Of a stretch of 64,000 nt of DNA, positions 15,363 to 24,734 are shown piece by piece (the first letter of the stretch is position 1; each line of letters opens with the position of its first letter). The DNA comes from Acidobacteriaceae bacterium. GTDB taxonomy: Bacteria > Acidobacteriota > Terriglobia > Terriglobales > Acidobacteriaceae. The position numbers and the translations under genes are program-made. The DNA lies in assembly GCA_025355505.1 (NCBI GenBank), contig JANXZM010000109.1, positions 1 to 64,000 of the forward strand, in the 5' to 3' direction. The notes below the pieces were generated by a model. That model was given only the letters and a program-made list of their open reading frames with translations, ran no database searches and was not told the DNA's origin.

Positions 15363-17762
15363 CTATTTGTAGAGTAAATACTTTTCCCGCAGGCGCACAA
15401 ATCCCTCCAGCCGCTCCCGCCAGTCCTCGGCAATCCGTCTCGGATCCTCTCCCGCCTCGATCGCCTCGAACGCCGCCTGATTCACCAGCAGATCCGCCAT
15501 CCGCTCCAGCTTGAAGTCGTTTGGATACAACCTGTGCAGCGCCGACGCCAGCTCAATCCCCAATTCCGGCGAGTCCAGAGTATTCCGATCCAGAACAATC
15601 AGGTTCACACCTTCACACCGTTCTTGCGCAAAGTTACTCGAAGACGGAGTAAAAACAATCGGCACGAACCGCACACTCTGAATACCGCGCCCGTTTAAAT
15701 AAGCCGCAAATTCCCCGCTCTTGATCCACGGTGCGCCCACCACTTCGAATGGCGTATCGGTACCCCGCCCTACCGAGACATTCGTCCCTTCAATCAGCGC
15801 CACTCCCGGATAAAGCGTTGCCTCCGTCAATCTCCGCAAATTGGGCGAAGGATTCACCCATCCCAAGCCGGTCGAATCAAACCAATCTCCGGGCTGCCAA
15901 CCCTCCATCGCAACCACATCGAGCCGCGCCCCGATGTGCCGCTCGGCATTGAACATTTTTGCGAGCTCGCCCACCGTCATCCCGTGGCGCGGCGGCTCAG
16001 GAAAGTAATTCGTGAAATTTTCCCGTCCCTCGTCCGAAACCGGCCCCTGCACAAACGACCCCGTAATCGGATTCGGCCGATCCAGAATGACCACTTCAAT
16101 TCCCGCCTTGGCGGCCGCTTCCAGGAAATATCCGACCGTGGTTTCGTACGTGTAAAACCGCGCGCCCGCATCCGCCAGATCAATCACCACCGCATCCAGT
16201 CGCTTCAGCACGTCCATCGGCGGCCGCCGTGCCGCATCGCTCGCCCCGTACACGCTGTAGATCGCGACTCCGGTCGCCGCATCCTTCGTATTCTTGATGT
16301 CCGTCGTATCCAGCGTCCCCGTCACTCCATGCTCGGGACTGAAAATCGCATCCAGCGAGATCCCCGGCACGTTCGCCAGCAGGTCAATCGTCCGCCGCCC
16401 TTGCGAGTCCAGTCCAGTCTGATTCGTCAGCACTGCAATGCTTCGCGGAGCCCCGCCCCTGGCTGGATGCAGCGCCGCGAACTTCGTCTCCTTGAGCACG
16501 TCAATTCCCGTCTTCACCGACCCATTCCGCACCGCCAGCTTGCGCGCCGCGCTCTGCATTTCGTTGTAGCCTGTGATGGTTGCCACCCGCATCTTCTCCG
16601 CCTGGGACGGATCGAGCGCCAGCGCCGCCGCCACCGCCGTCGCCACCTTCGTCCGCAGCGACACCGCGCTTCCCTTCTCCTTCGCCGGCAGGTTCGCATG
16701 AACGACGTTCATGTGCACCGCGTTTGTCAGCAGCACGATGTATGTCTTCGTCGCCGGATCGATCCACAGCGACGTGCCGGTGAATCCCGTGTGTCCGTAA
16801 CCGCCTACGGGCAGCAGTTCCCCGCGGTTGGTTGAAAAAGGAGAATCAATATCCCAGCCAAATCCGCGCAGTGACGTCCCATTCACCGGCTGCTGTGGCG
16901 CAGTCATCTTCGCAATCGTTGCCGGAGTCAGCACGCCGCGCCCGCCATCCAGCAGGGCCTGCGCAAAAAGCGCCAGATCGTCGGCGGTAGAAAATAACCC
17001 CGCATGCCCCGCCACTCCGCCCATCCGGCGAGCCGTAGGATCATGCACCACGCGGCGCAGTATGTGATGGTTCTCATCCTCTTCGGTTGGAGCAATGCGA
17101 GGCTCCCACGACCGCGGAGGAACGAACCGGGTCTCTTTCATGGCGAGCGGGCCAAAAACATGCTTCGCCGCATACTCATCAAGCGATTCGCCCGAAAGCC
17201 GCTCCACCAGCGCTCCCAGCACCACGAAGTTGATGTCGCTGTAAACGAACGCCGAACCTGGGGCCCGGTCGGGCGTGACTTCAAACGCCATGCGATACGC
17301 GGTGTCCTTGCCTTTCCACTTCTTCCCCAGTTCGAGATCTTCCGGCAGCCCCGAGTAGTGCACCAGTAACTGCCGGATTGTAATATCCTGCTTCCCATTC
17401 TGCCCAAACTCGGGAAGGTACTTCGCGACCGGATCGCTCATGCGAAACTTTCCCTGCTCCCAAAGCTGCATGATCGCCGTCGTAGTCGCGAGGACTTTGG
17501 TAAGCGACGCACAATCAAACACCGTATCCAGCGTCATCGCCTCCCGCCGAGGTTCAATCGCCCGGCTGCCATAAGCCTTGCGATACACCACCTGCCCGTC
17601 ATGGCCAACGACGAGCACAGCTCCTGGAATCTGCTGTTGGGCGATGGCGTCATTGACGATGGGATCGAGAGCGGCGAGGCGGGAATCAAGCGAAGTCTCG
17701 GAGAACGCGACGACGGAAGACAACAGCGCCAGTAACAGCAGATATTTCGGTAAGTATTTCAC
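15363..17762 (-). CDS. Serine hydrolase (class C beta-lactamase fold) fused to NamZ/DUF1343
   Basis: 799 aa, GTG start at 17762, signal peptide residues 1-22. Residues ~28-385 are a penicillin-binding/beta-lactamase-like domain with S86-x2-K89 (ASLTKV), Y174-S-D and H324-T-G (GYGHTGFTG). Residues ~418-795 are DUF1343, now known as NamZ, an exo-beta-N-acetylmuramidase (LTNQTGLD, FSPEHGVTG, DLADAGARFYTYE, LDRPNP, WVNPSPNLR, LYPG...GTNVSVGRGTD). In Bacillus, separate amidase-like and NamZ genes belong to the MurNAc recycling operon, so the fusion probably strips peptide or releases terminal MurNAc in the periplasm. It diverges from a second serine hydrolase and murQ. Confidence 0.9.
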   Translation of the reverse strand: MKYLPKYLLLLALLSSVVAFSETSLDSRLAALDPIVNDAIAQQQIPGAVLVVGHDGQVVYRKAYGSRAIEPRREAMTLDTVFDCASLTKVLATTTAIMQLWEQGKFRMSDPVAKYLPEFGQNGKQDITIRQLLVHYSGLPEDLELGKKWKGKDTAYRMAFEVTPDRAPGSAFVYSDINFVVLGALVERLSGESLDEYAAKHVFGPLAMKETRFVPPRSWEPRIAPTEEDENHHILRRVVHDPTARRMGGVAGHAGLFSTADDLALFAQALLDGGRGVLTPATIAKMTAPQQPVNGTSLRGFGWDIDSPFSTNRGELLPVGGYGHTGFTGTSLWIDPATKTYIVLLTNAVHMNVVHANLPAKEKGSAVSLRTKVATAVAAALALDPSQAEKMRVATITGYNEMQSAARKLAVRNGSVKTGIDVLKETKFAALHPARGGAPRSIAVLTNQTGLDSQGRRTIDLLANVPGISLDAIFSPEHGVTGTLDTTDIKNTKDAATGVAIYSVYGASDAARRPPMDVLKRLDAVVIDLADAGARFYTYETTVGYFLEAAAKAGIEVVILDRPNPITGSFVQGPVSDEGRENFTNYFPEPPRHGMTVGELAKMFNAERHIGARLDVVAMEGWQPGDWFDSTGLGWVNPSPNLRRLTEATLYPGVALIEGTNVSVGRGTDTPFEVVGAPWIKSGEFAAYLNGRGIQSVRFVPIVFTPSSSNFAQERCEGVNLIVLDRNTLDSPELGIELASALHRLYPNDFKLERMADLLVNQAAFEAIEAGEDPRRIAEDWRERLEGFVRLREKYLLYK

Positions 17763-17843
17763 GTCTGCTGTGACTCTACATCACCCCGGAGACACTGCTC
17801 AAGGCTGAACGTTACAAACGACCCTCTCGAAGTAACTCCCCGT

Positions 17844-19037
17844 TTGCCTCCATCCGCCGCGTTTGCTATAACCCCATCAGTTGACAAAACACCCTTGAAC
17901 CTGACCCTACCCAATCGAGAGTCTGGCTTTTCCTTCCTGGTGCGCAATCTCGTCGCGCAGGAGGATCGCTTTCGCAGCGCCTTCGGCATTCTGGAAAACG
18001 CCATAGCCGCCCGCGCCTTCCCCGCCTGCTCGCTCGCGGTTACCTTCCGCGGAGAGCTCGTAGCCCACAAAGCCCTCGGCCGCTTCACCTACGATCCGGC
18101 GTCGCCCGAAGTCAGTAGCGCGAGCATCTTCGATCTCGCTTCGCTCACCAAAGTCCTCGCCACCAACGCCATGGCCATGATCCTCTACGAACGCGGTCTG
18201 CTCGATCTCGAAGCTCCCGTCACCGCCATCGTCCCCGAATTCGCCGTGGGACTAGCCAACGATGACGCTCGCCGCCGCGTAATCACTCTGCGCATGCTGC
18301 TCGCACACAGCTCCGGCCTGCCCGCCTACAAGAAGCTTTTTCTGCGCGCCCAGACTCGGGAAGACCTTGTGCAAGCCGTCTTCACCACGCCGCTCACCGC
18401 CGCCCCCGGTGCGCGTGCCGAATACAGCGACATCGGCTTCATCATTCTCGGCATCGTCCTCGAACGCCTCGCCGATGAATCTCTGGCTACGTTCTGTCAG
18501 CGCGAATTCTTCGGCCCGCTCGGCATGACGCACACAACCTTCAATCCCACGCCCGCAATGAAGGACTCCATCCCGCCCACCGCCGACGATCGCACCTTCC
18601 GGCACCGCATCATTCAAGGCGTGGTGCAGGACGAAAACGCGAGCGTTCTCGGCGGCATTGCCGGACACGCCGGCCTGTTCTCGACCGCCGAAGATCTAGC
18701 CATCTTCGCCCACGCCATGCTCAACGGCGGACATCCCATCCTCCGCTCAACGACCGTCGAACTTTTTTCGCGCCGGGGATCCGCCCCCGAAGGTACTTCC
18801 CGAGCGCTGGGCTGGGACACGCCATCGACGCCCTCGCAATCCGGAAAATATTTTTCGGAGCGTTCCTTCGGACACCTCGGTTACACCGGCACATCCCTGT
18901 GGATCGACCCGGAGCGCCAACTTTCAATAGCTTTGCTAACCAACCGTACCTGGCCCGACTGCCAGAACCAGGCAATCAAGCAGATACGCCCGGCGTTTTA
19001 CGACGCGGTGATTGAAGCCCTGGGGAAGCAAGCTTGA
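17844..19037 (+). CDS. Serine hydrolase, beta-lactamase/amidase fold, MurNAc-recycling context
   Basis: Up to 397 aa. No ATG occurs in the N-terminal part; possible starts are TTG 17844, TTG 17895 or GTG 17940, the last placing the start just before the conserved fold (QEDRFRSAFGILENAIA). Motifs: FDLASLTKVLA (S-x2-K), AEYSDIGF (Y-S-D) and FGHLGYTG (H-x-G). No signal peptide is evident, unlike the fused enzyme encoded across the divergent gap, so it may act in the cytoplasm. Its stop overlaps the TTG start of murQ by 4 nt (TTGA), so the two are translationally coupled and likely share a pathway: removal of peptide from MurNAc-peptides before etherase action. Confidence 0.85.
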   Translation: MPPSAAFAITPSVDKTPLNLTLPNRESGFSFLVRNLVAQEDRFRSAFGILENAIAARAFPACSLAVTFRGELVAHKALGRFTYDPASPEVSSASIFDLASLTKVLATNAMAMILYERGLLDLEAPVTAIVPEFAVGLANDDARRRVITLRMLLAHSSGLPAYKKLFLRAQTREDLVQAVFTTPLTAAPGARAEYSDIGFIILGIVLERLADESLATFCQREFFGPLGMTHTTFNPTPAMKDSIPPTADDRTFRHRIIQGVVQDENASVLGGIAGHAGLFSTAEDLAIFAHAMLNGGHPILRSTTVELFSRRGSAPEGTSRALGWDTPSTPSQSGKYFSERSFGHLGYTGTSLWIDPERQLSIALLTNRTWPDCQNQAIKQIRPAFYDAVIEALGKQA

Positions 19038-19990
19038 AACGCAAAGCCCCTAGTCGCAAGGCTTCGAAGCGCAAAACAACGAGCGCAGAACTCCGCCGCC
19101 TCGGCACCGAGAAAACAAACTCCGCCTCCGCCGATCTCGATCGCAAGTCCGCACTCGAAATCGCCCGCATCATTAACCGTGAAGATGCCAAGGTCGCCGC
19201 CGCAGTCAAGCGCTCCCTCCGGAAAATCGCGCAAGCAATCGATCGGATCGCCGCCGCCCTCTCCCAAGGCGGCCGCCTCATCTACGTAGGCACCGGCACC
19301 AGCGGACGCATCGCCGCCCTCGACGCCGTGGAATGTCCGCCCACCTTTGACGTCGACCCGCGCATGGTTCAATTCATAATCGCCGGCGGCCCAAAAGCGC
19401 TGGGCGCAGCCGTGGAAGCCGACGAAGACTCCCGCGAGCTAGGCCGCAAAGCAATCGCGGAGAAGAAGCCCACAAAAAAAGATGTCGTCGTAGGCATCGC
19501 GGCTAGCGGACGCACTCCCTTCACCATCGCCGCCATCGAATATGCGCGCGCTCACGGCGCAGAAACCGTTGCCGTCGTCTGCAACCCAAAATCCCCGCTC
19601 GGCAAAGCCGCGCACCTAGCCATCGTCGCCGACGTCGGTGCGGAAGTTGTAACTGGCTCCACGCGCATGAAAGCCGGCACCGCGCAGAAGATGATCCTGA
19701 ACATGCTCACAACCGGGGCGATGACCCGTCTCGGCTACGTCTACGGCAACCTGATGGTCAACCTCCACCCGAAGAACGCGAAGTTGGTCGAACGCGGAGT
19801 AAGCATCCTGGAAGAAGCCGCTGGCCTCAATAACGCAGCCGCGCGCAAAATTCTCGCCGCCGCCGGAGGCCGCGTCCCCGTGGCCCTGGTGATGGCCAAG
19901 GCGGAGATCAGCCGCGCTCTCGCTGTAGATGCCCTGAGAGAATCGCAAGGCCAAGTCCGCAAAGCAATCGCGATCGCAAAGCCCACGTAA
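19034..19990 (+). CDS. murQ: N-acetylmuramic acid 6-phosphate etherase
   Basis: 318 aa. A basic 20-residue N-terminal tail is followed by LGTEKTNSASADLD, then the SIS domain with GGRLIYVGTGTSGRIAALDA, ECPPTF, GGPKAL (family: GAEx ... E), GIAASGRTPF and EVVTGSTRMKAGTAQKMILN. MurQ cleaves the D-lactyl ether of MurNAc-6-P to give GlcNAc-6-P and lactate, the committed step of wall-sugar recycling. The TTG start overlaps the upstream hydrolase stop. No MurK/AnmK kinase or MurP transporter is present in the window, so the source of MurNAc-6-P is not shown here. Confidence 0.93.
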   Translation: MKRKAPSRKASKRKTTSAELRRLGTEKTNSASADLDRKSALEIARIINREDAKVAAAVKRSLRKIAQAIDRIAAALSQGGRLIYVGTGTSGRIAALDAVECPPTFDVDPRMVQFIIAGGPKALGAAVEADEDSRELGRKAIAEKKPTKKDVVVGIAASGRTPFTIAAIEYARAHGAETVAVVCNPKSPLGKAAHLAIVADVGAEVVTGSTRMKAGTAQKMILNMLTTGAMTRLGYVYGNLMVNLHPKNAKLVERGVSILEEAAGLNNAAARKILAAAGGRVPVALVMAKAEISRALAVDALRESQGQVRKAIAIAKPT

Positions 19991-20141
19991 CCCCGGCGGC
20001 GCGCTTCCCCCTGTGTCCACTGTGGTTCGTTTTTTTCGCCGTTTACAAACTAAACTCCGCTCTGCATTTCCGGCCGCCGCCGTCCGCCAATCGTAGTTAG
20101 AATGAAAGCGGCACCCTGATTTTTGAGGAACGACTCAAGCT

Positions 20142-21443
20142 ATGGATAAGCTGGTAATCCGCGGTGGCAACCCCCTGCTCGGCACAGTCCGAATCAGTGG
20201 CGCAAAGAACGCCGCCCTCCCTTGCATGGCCGCAGCCCTGCTCACCGACGAACCGGTGATTCTCGAAAACATCCCGCAGGTGCGCGACATCGAGACCACG
20301 CGCAAACTCCTCGCCGCCATGGGCGCCGAAGTCGAACTGGGCTACGGACGCGCCCAGCACCGCACGACCATCTGCGCGCGCACGCTCGCCGCTCCCGAAG
20401 CGTCCTATGAACTGGTCAAGACCATGCGGGCCTCCACGCTCGTCTTGGGACCGCTCGTAGCCCGCTGTGGCCGCGCCCGCGTCTCGCTGCCCGGCGGATG
20501 CGCCATCGGTGCCCGCCCCATCGATCTCCACATCAAGGGTCTGGAGCGCCTCGGCGCCAAGATCACGCAGGAGCACGGCTACGTCGAGGCCGTGACCGAC
20601 CGCCTTCGTGGCGCCGAAATTGTTTTCGACAGAATTACCGTCACCGGCACCGAAGACCTGCTGATGGCCGCCACGCTTGCCGATGGCGAGACCATCATGC
20701 AGAACTGCGCCCGTGAACCGGAAGTGGCAGACCTCGCCGCGCTGCTCAACGCCATGGGCGCCAATATCGAAGGCGCCGGCACATCCACCATTCGAGTAAA
20801 AGGCGTCACCAAACTCCACGGCGCCCGGCACCGCATCATCCCCGACCGCGTCGAAGCGGGAACCTTCATCGTCGCCGCAGCCCTCACCGGCGGAGACCTC
20901 AACGTTGCCGGATGCGATCCCGCGCACCTCACCGCCATCCTGCAGAAGCTCGTGGAAACCGGCGTGAAGACTGTGGTGAAGACCGACTCCGTCCGCGTCA
21001 TGGGCGATCAGCCGCTGCAAGCCGCCGACATGGATACCGAGGAATATCCCGGCTTTCCCACCGACATGCAGGCGCAATACATGGCGCTTACCACGCAGGC
21101 CGCGGGCACCTCGATCATCACGGAAAATATTTTCGAGAACCGCTTCATGCACGCGCAGGAACTGGTGCGCATGGGCGCCAACATCAAGATCGAAGGCCGC
21201 CGCGCCATCGTTTGCGGCGGAACTCCGCTCAGCGCCGCAGCCGTCCTCGCTTCGGACCTGCGCGCCTCCGCCTCGCTCGTGCTTGCCGCCCTGGTCGCCG
21301 ATGGCGAGACCATCATCGACCGCGTCTATCACCTGGACCGCGGCTACGAGAACATCGAAGAAAAACTAAAAGCCGTGGGCGCCGAAATCCGCCGCGTCGG
21401 CAACATCTTCCCGAAGCGAGCCCCAACCCCAACCCAATCGTGA
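20142..21443 (+). CDS. murA: UDP-N-acetylglucosamine 1-carboxyvinyltransferase
   Basis: 433 aa, standard length; ATG 20142 with SD-like gaggaa upstream. Motifs: [10 protein letters not shown] (K22-N23 region), [22 protein letters not shown] with catalytic C120 (so fosfomycin-sensitive type rather than the Asp variant), DRVEAGTF, and the C-terminal [20 protein letters not shown]. It transfers enolpyruvate from PEP to UDP-GlcNAc, the first committed step of peptidoglycan synthesis, in the cytoplasm. It follows murQ by 151 bp on the same strand, placing wall recycling and de novo synthesis side by side. Confidence 0.97.
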   Translation: MDKLVIRGGNPLLGTVRISGAKNAALPCMAAALLTDEPVILENIPQVRDIETTRKLLAAMGAEVELGYGRAQHRTTICARTLAAPEASYELVKTMRASTLVLGPLVARCGRARVSLPGGCAIGARPIDLHIKGLERLGAKITQEHGYVEAVTDRLRGAEIVFDRITVTGTEDLLMAATLADGETIMQNCAREPEVADLAALLNAMGANIEGAGTSTIRVKGVTKLHGARHRIIPDRVEAGTFIVAAALTGGDLNVAGCDPAHLTAILQKLVETGVKTVVKTDSVRVMGDQPLQAADMDTEEYPGFPTDMQAQYMALTTQAAGTSIITENIFENRFMHAQELVRMGANIKIEGRRAIVCGGTPLSAAAVLASDLRASASLVLAALVADGETIIDRVYHLDRGYENIEEKLKAVGAEIRRVGNIFPKRAPTPTQS

Positions 21444-21528
21444 CAGGGAATCTTCTGAAAAGCTTGCGGAGTCCGCGTGCCTTTGCACATTCCCCCGCAC
21501 GCGACGACGAAGCAATCCCAAATACAAA

Positions 21529-21548
21529 GGGCCGCATCGCTGCGGCCC
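21529..21548 (-). terminator. Intrinsic terminator after pnp
   Basis: GGGCCGCA (21529-21536) pairs with TGCGGCCC (21541-21548) over a TCGC loop. On the minus strand it is followed by ctttgtattt, a T-rich tail, 37 nt beyond the pnp stop. It may also stop transcripts from murA on the plus strand, although that side lacks a T run. Confidence 0.75.
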
Positions 21549-21584
21549 CTCAGGTTGCTGTCAACTTTCTGCTAGAAACGGACC

Positions 21585-24011
21585 TTACCTTCTTCCGCGT
21601 CCACCGCCGCCGCCAGAGTGGCCGCCACCGTGACCTCCGGGACTGCCGCCACCCGGACCGCGTCCGCCGCGCCGCCGGCGATTACGATCACCAGCGCCAC
21701 CGCCCGCGGGACGTCCTTCACGCGTACCTTCCGGACGCGCGACACTCGCCTCTACCGACGCAACTACTCCATCCACCCGGTTGAAGTTCGGCTCATCATC
21801 CGCATCGAATTTCGCGCCGCCTTCGATCACTGCCGTGGGTGCACCCTGCGACGTTACCGGCACCGCGTCTGCCCCTTCATCCTCATCTGGAGGCGGAGCC
21901 CCGCCCATCTTGGCGCGCTGCTCTTTCAGAATTGCCTTCCGGGAAAGCTTGATCCGGTTGCCCTCGACGGCCAGTACTTTCACCAGCACCTGGTCGCCCT
22001 CTTTCAGTTCATCGCGGACATCCTTGATTCTGTGTTCGGCGACTTCACTGATGTGCAGCAACCCGTCCAAGCCTGGCAGAATCTCGACGAACGCCCCGAA
22101 ATCCGCCAACCGGCTCACCTTACCAAGATAAGTTTTCCCCACCTCAGCCGACGCCGTCAGATCGCGGATAATCTGCAAAGCCTTATTCGCCGAAACTTCA
22201 TCGTTCGAAGCCACGTTGACCTTGCCCGAATCCTCCACGTCGATCTTCACGCCGGTCTGCTCGATGATGCTGCGAATCATCTTGCCGCCGGGCCCGATCA
22301 CGTCGCGAATCTTGTCCACCGGAATCTGGAGGGTGTAGATGCGAGGCGCGTAAGTCGAAACCTTCTCCCGTCCGGCGGTCAAAATCTCGTCCATCTTTCC
22401 CAGAATGAACAACCGCCCACGCTGCGCCTGCGCCAGTGCCTCGCGCATGATCTGCGAAGTGATTCCCGCAACTTTAATGTCCATCTGCAGCGCAGTGATG
22501 CCGTCTTTGGTTCCGGCAACCTTGAAATCCATGTCGCCGTAATGATCTTCCGCGCCCGCGATGTCGGTCAGGATCGCGTACTTATCACCTTCCTTCACCA
22601 ATCCCATCGCAACCCCAGCCACTGGAGCTTTCAACGGCACGCCCGCATCCATCAGCGAAAGCGACGCGCCGCAAATCGTGGCCATCGACGAAGATCCGTT
22701 CGACTCCAGAATGTCGGAGACGACGCGCATGGCGTAAGGCCAATCGTCCAGAGACGGAAGCACAGCCGAAACAGCCCGCTCCGCCAGTGCGCCGTGTCCG
22801 ATTTCCCGCCGTCCCGCGCCACGCATGAATCCGACTTCTCCGACGGAGAAGGGCGGAAAGTTGTAGTGCAGCATGAAGCGCTTCTTGGCTTCGCCTTCAA
22901 AGCCCTCCAGACGCTGCATGTCGTCGCTGGTGCCGAGCGTGGTGGTAACTAATGCCTGGGTTTCACCCCGGGTAAACACTGCGCTGCCGTGCGCCCGCGG
23001 CAGAACACCCGCTTCGATCCAGATCTCGCGGATCTGGTCAAAAGCGCGTCCATCGGGACGGCGGTTCTTGTCGATCACCTGGCCACGGAAAATCCGCTCG
23101 CGCAGCGTTTCGTAATACTGTTTCAGCTTTGCTTTGGCTGCTGCATCATCTACAGGCAGAGCGGCGAGCAGATCCTTCTCTAATGTGCGAACCAACTCAT
23201 AGCTCTCAGCCTTGGGATGCTTCGCGGTATCAAGAGCGTCCGACAAACGAAGACCAATCTGCGATTCCAGACCTTTGAAGTAAGTCTCGTCGAACTCCGG
23301 CGGCGTCACTTTGCGCTTCGGCTTGCCAACCTTGCTGCGCAGTTCGTTGATGGCAGCACAGATCTTTTTGATTTCGGTGTGCCCGAATTCAATCGCGTCC
23401 AGCACCGTCTCTTCTTTTACTTCCTTCGCGCCGGACTCGATCATGACGATCGCATCGGCGGTGCCTACAACCATGATGTTGAGCAGGCCGTCACGCATTT
23501 CGGCGTATGTGGGGTTGACCACGAAGTGACCGTCCACCATGCCAACCCGCACGGCGCCGATCGGGCCAAGAAAAGGAATATCGGAAAGGGTCAGGGCAGC
23601 GGAAGCGGCGTTAATGCCGCAGACATCGGGATCGTTATCGGTGTCGGCGGAGAGCACGAAGGCAATGACCTGGGTCTCGCACTTGAAGCCCTCGGCGAAC
23701 ATCGGACGAACCGGCCGGTCAATCTGACGGCAGGTGAGAACCTCGCGCTCGCTCATGCGCCCTTCGCGCTTGATAAAACCGCCGGGGATGCGTCCGCCGG
23801 CATAGGTGTATTCGCGGTAGTCAACCGTGAGCGGAAAAAAGTCGATGCCCGTGCGCGGCTCGGGATTAGAGGTGGCGGCGGCGAGTACAACGTTGTCGCC
23901 GAACCGCACGACGGCTGAACCGCCGGCCTGCTTGGCAAGTTTTCCGGTTTCGAAGGAAATGTGTTTCCCGCCTGCGAGTTCGACGGAAATTTTTGTGACT
24001 TCAGGCTTCAT
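21585..24011 (-). CDS. pnp: Polyribonucleotide nucleotidyltransferase (PNPase)
   Basis: 808 aa; ATG 24011 with SD aaggatgatct. First RNase PH core (~10-145), alpha-helical linker, second RNase PH core (~320-460) with GRREIGHGALAERA and SDILESNGSSSMA, KH domain (~555-615, VIGPGGKMIRSIIEQTGV), S1 domain (~625-695, GKVSRLADFGAFVEI, GLLHISEVAEHR). The C-terminal ~100 residues are an unusual acidic then Arg/Gly-rich tail (RRRRGGRGPGGGSPGGHGGG), likely RNA-binding or a degradosome contact. It degrades RNA phosphorolytically in the cytoplasm. It lies downstream of rpsO, the classical rpsO-pnp order. Confidence 0.98.
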   Translation of the reverse strand: MKPEVTKISVELAGGKHISFETGKLAKQAGGSAVVRFGDNVVLAAATSNPEPRTGIDFFPLTVDYREYTYAGGRIPGGFIKREGRMSEREVLTCRQIDRPVRPMFAEGFKCETQVIAFVLSADTDNDPDVCGINAASAALTLSDIPFLGPIGAVRVGMVDGHFVVNPTYAEMRDGLLNIMVVGTADAIVMIESGAKEVKEETVLDAIEFGHTEIKKICAAINELRSKVGKPKRKVTPPEFDETYFKGLESQIGLRLSDALDTAKHPKAESYELVRTLEKDLLAALPVDDAAAKAKLKQYYETLRERIFRGQVIDKNRRPDGRAFDQIREIWIEAGVLPRAHGSAVFTRGETQALVTTTLGTSDDMQRLEGFEGEAKKRFMLHYNFPPFSVGEVGFMRGAGRREIGHGALAERAVSAVLPSLDDWPYAMRVVSDILESNGSSSMATICGASLSLMDAGVPLKAPVAGVAMGLVKEGDKYAILTDIAGAEDHYGDMDFKVAGTKDGITALQMDIKVAGITSQIMREALAQAQRGRLFILGKMDEILTAGREKVSTYAPRIYTLQIPVDKIRDVIGPGGKMIRSIIEQTGVKIDVEDSGKVNVASNDEVSANKALQIIRDLTASAEVGKTYLGKVSRLADFGAFVEILPGLDGLLHISEVAEHRIKDVRDELKEGDQVLVKVLAVEGNRIKLSRKAILKEQRAKMGGAPPPDEDEGADAVPVTSQGAPTAVIEGGAKFDADDEPNFNRVDGVVASVEASVARPEGTREGRPAGGGAGDRNRRRRGGRGPGGGSPGGHGGGHSGGGGGRGRR

Positions 24012-24154
24012 AGATCATCCTTTGTATAGGCAGAAGGGCATGCGCGCGGGCACGGCGTTCGCGCTGACAGGCGGATGCCAGGAGTTGGTTGGGTACGCAC
24101 TTTCCTAAGGCTCTCGGAGTCTGGAACCGGCTCCACACGGAACCGGTCGCGCTG

Positions 24155-24421
24155 TTATTTGCGGATGCCGAGCTTGGAAATCACGGTTTTGTACCGTTCC
24201 GAGTCGTACTTCTTAAGGTAGTCGAGCAGACCACGACGCCTGCTCACCATCATGAGAAGTCCGCGGCGCGAGCCGTGGTCTTTCTGGTGCGCTTTGAAGT
24301 GTTCCGTCAACTGACCAATGCGCTCACTCAACAGCGCGATTTGAACTTCGGGACTGCCAGTATCGGTAGCGTGCGTGCGATACGTGTCAACGACGGTTTG
24401 TTTTTGCTCTCTGGCTAGCAC
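24155..24421 (-). CDS. rpsO: 30S ribosomal protein S15
   Basis: 88 aa, GTG start at 24421, full family length. Motifs: [60 protein letters not shown] and [21 protein letters not shown]15 binds the 16S rRNA central domain early in 30S assembly. pnp follows after 143 bp; that gap carries near-repeat GGAACCGG words that could form a hairpin, the usual place for RNase III-type control of pnp, but this is only a suggestion. Confidence 0.98.
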   Translation of the reverse strand: MLAREQKQTVVDTYRTHATDTGSPEVQIALLSERIGQLTEHFKAHQKDHGSRRGLLMMVSRRRGLLDYLKKYDSERYKTVISKLGIRK

Positions 24422-24734
24422 TTACCTGTTGCACTCCTGTCTCATCTCGTTTTCGTAACGTCTTCGATGGTAACACGTTGCTGTCGAACGTGGCAAACAC
24501 TTGTACTCAACACTTGTACTCAACAATGGGCAGTTTCAGAATAGAAGAAACAACCCAACGCACCACGAAAGACATTCAGCGTCAGGAAGACTCTTACTCT
24601 TAGCCATTTCCTTCGTGGGGGTTTCCTTCGCGGGACTTCGTGCCCTTTGTAATTTTTGTAATTAAGGTTTCGCAAATCTACCCACGCCCCACTCGTCCTA
24701 ATAAATTGGTGACACCTCTTAATCCCAAGCGGTG
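24422..24734. other. Gene-free 313 bp upstream of rpsO
   Basis: I see no gene here. It holds the rpsO promoter region on the minus strand, a short tandem repeat of ACACTTGTACTCA (about 24497-24524), and a stretch near 24610-24665 (ttcgtgggggtttccttcgcgggacttcgtgccctttg) that resembles degenerate copies of the dispersed 'cacaaagggcacgaag' intergenic element. No hairpin with a T run ends the opposing 24735-25832 gene. Confidence 0.4.

Noticed and set aside
20097-21332. 411-codon reverse ORF antisense to murA
   Set aside because: Its composition follows from murA codon bias; it is Gly/His/Asp-rich with no motif, and murA explains the DNA fully.
21618-22952. 444-codon forward ORF antisense to pnp
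   Set aside because: A shadow of the G+C-rich pnp frame; Arg/His-rich, no domain.
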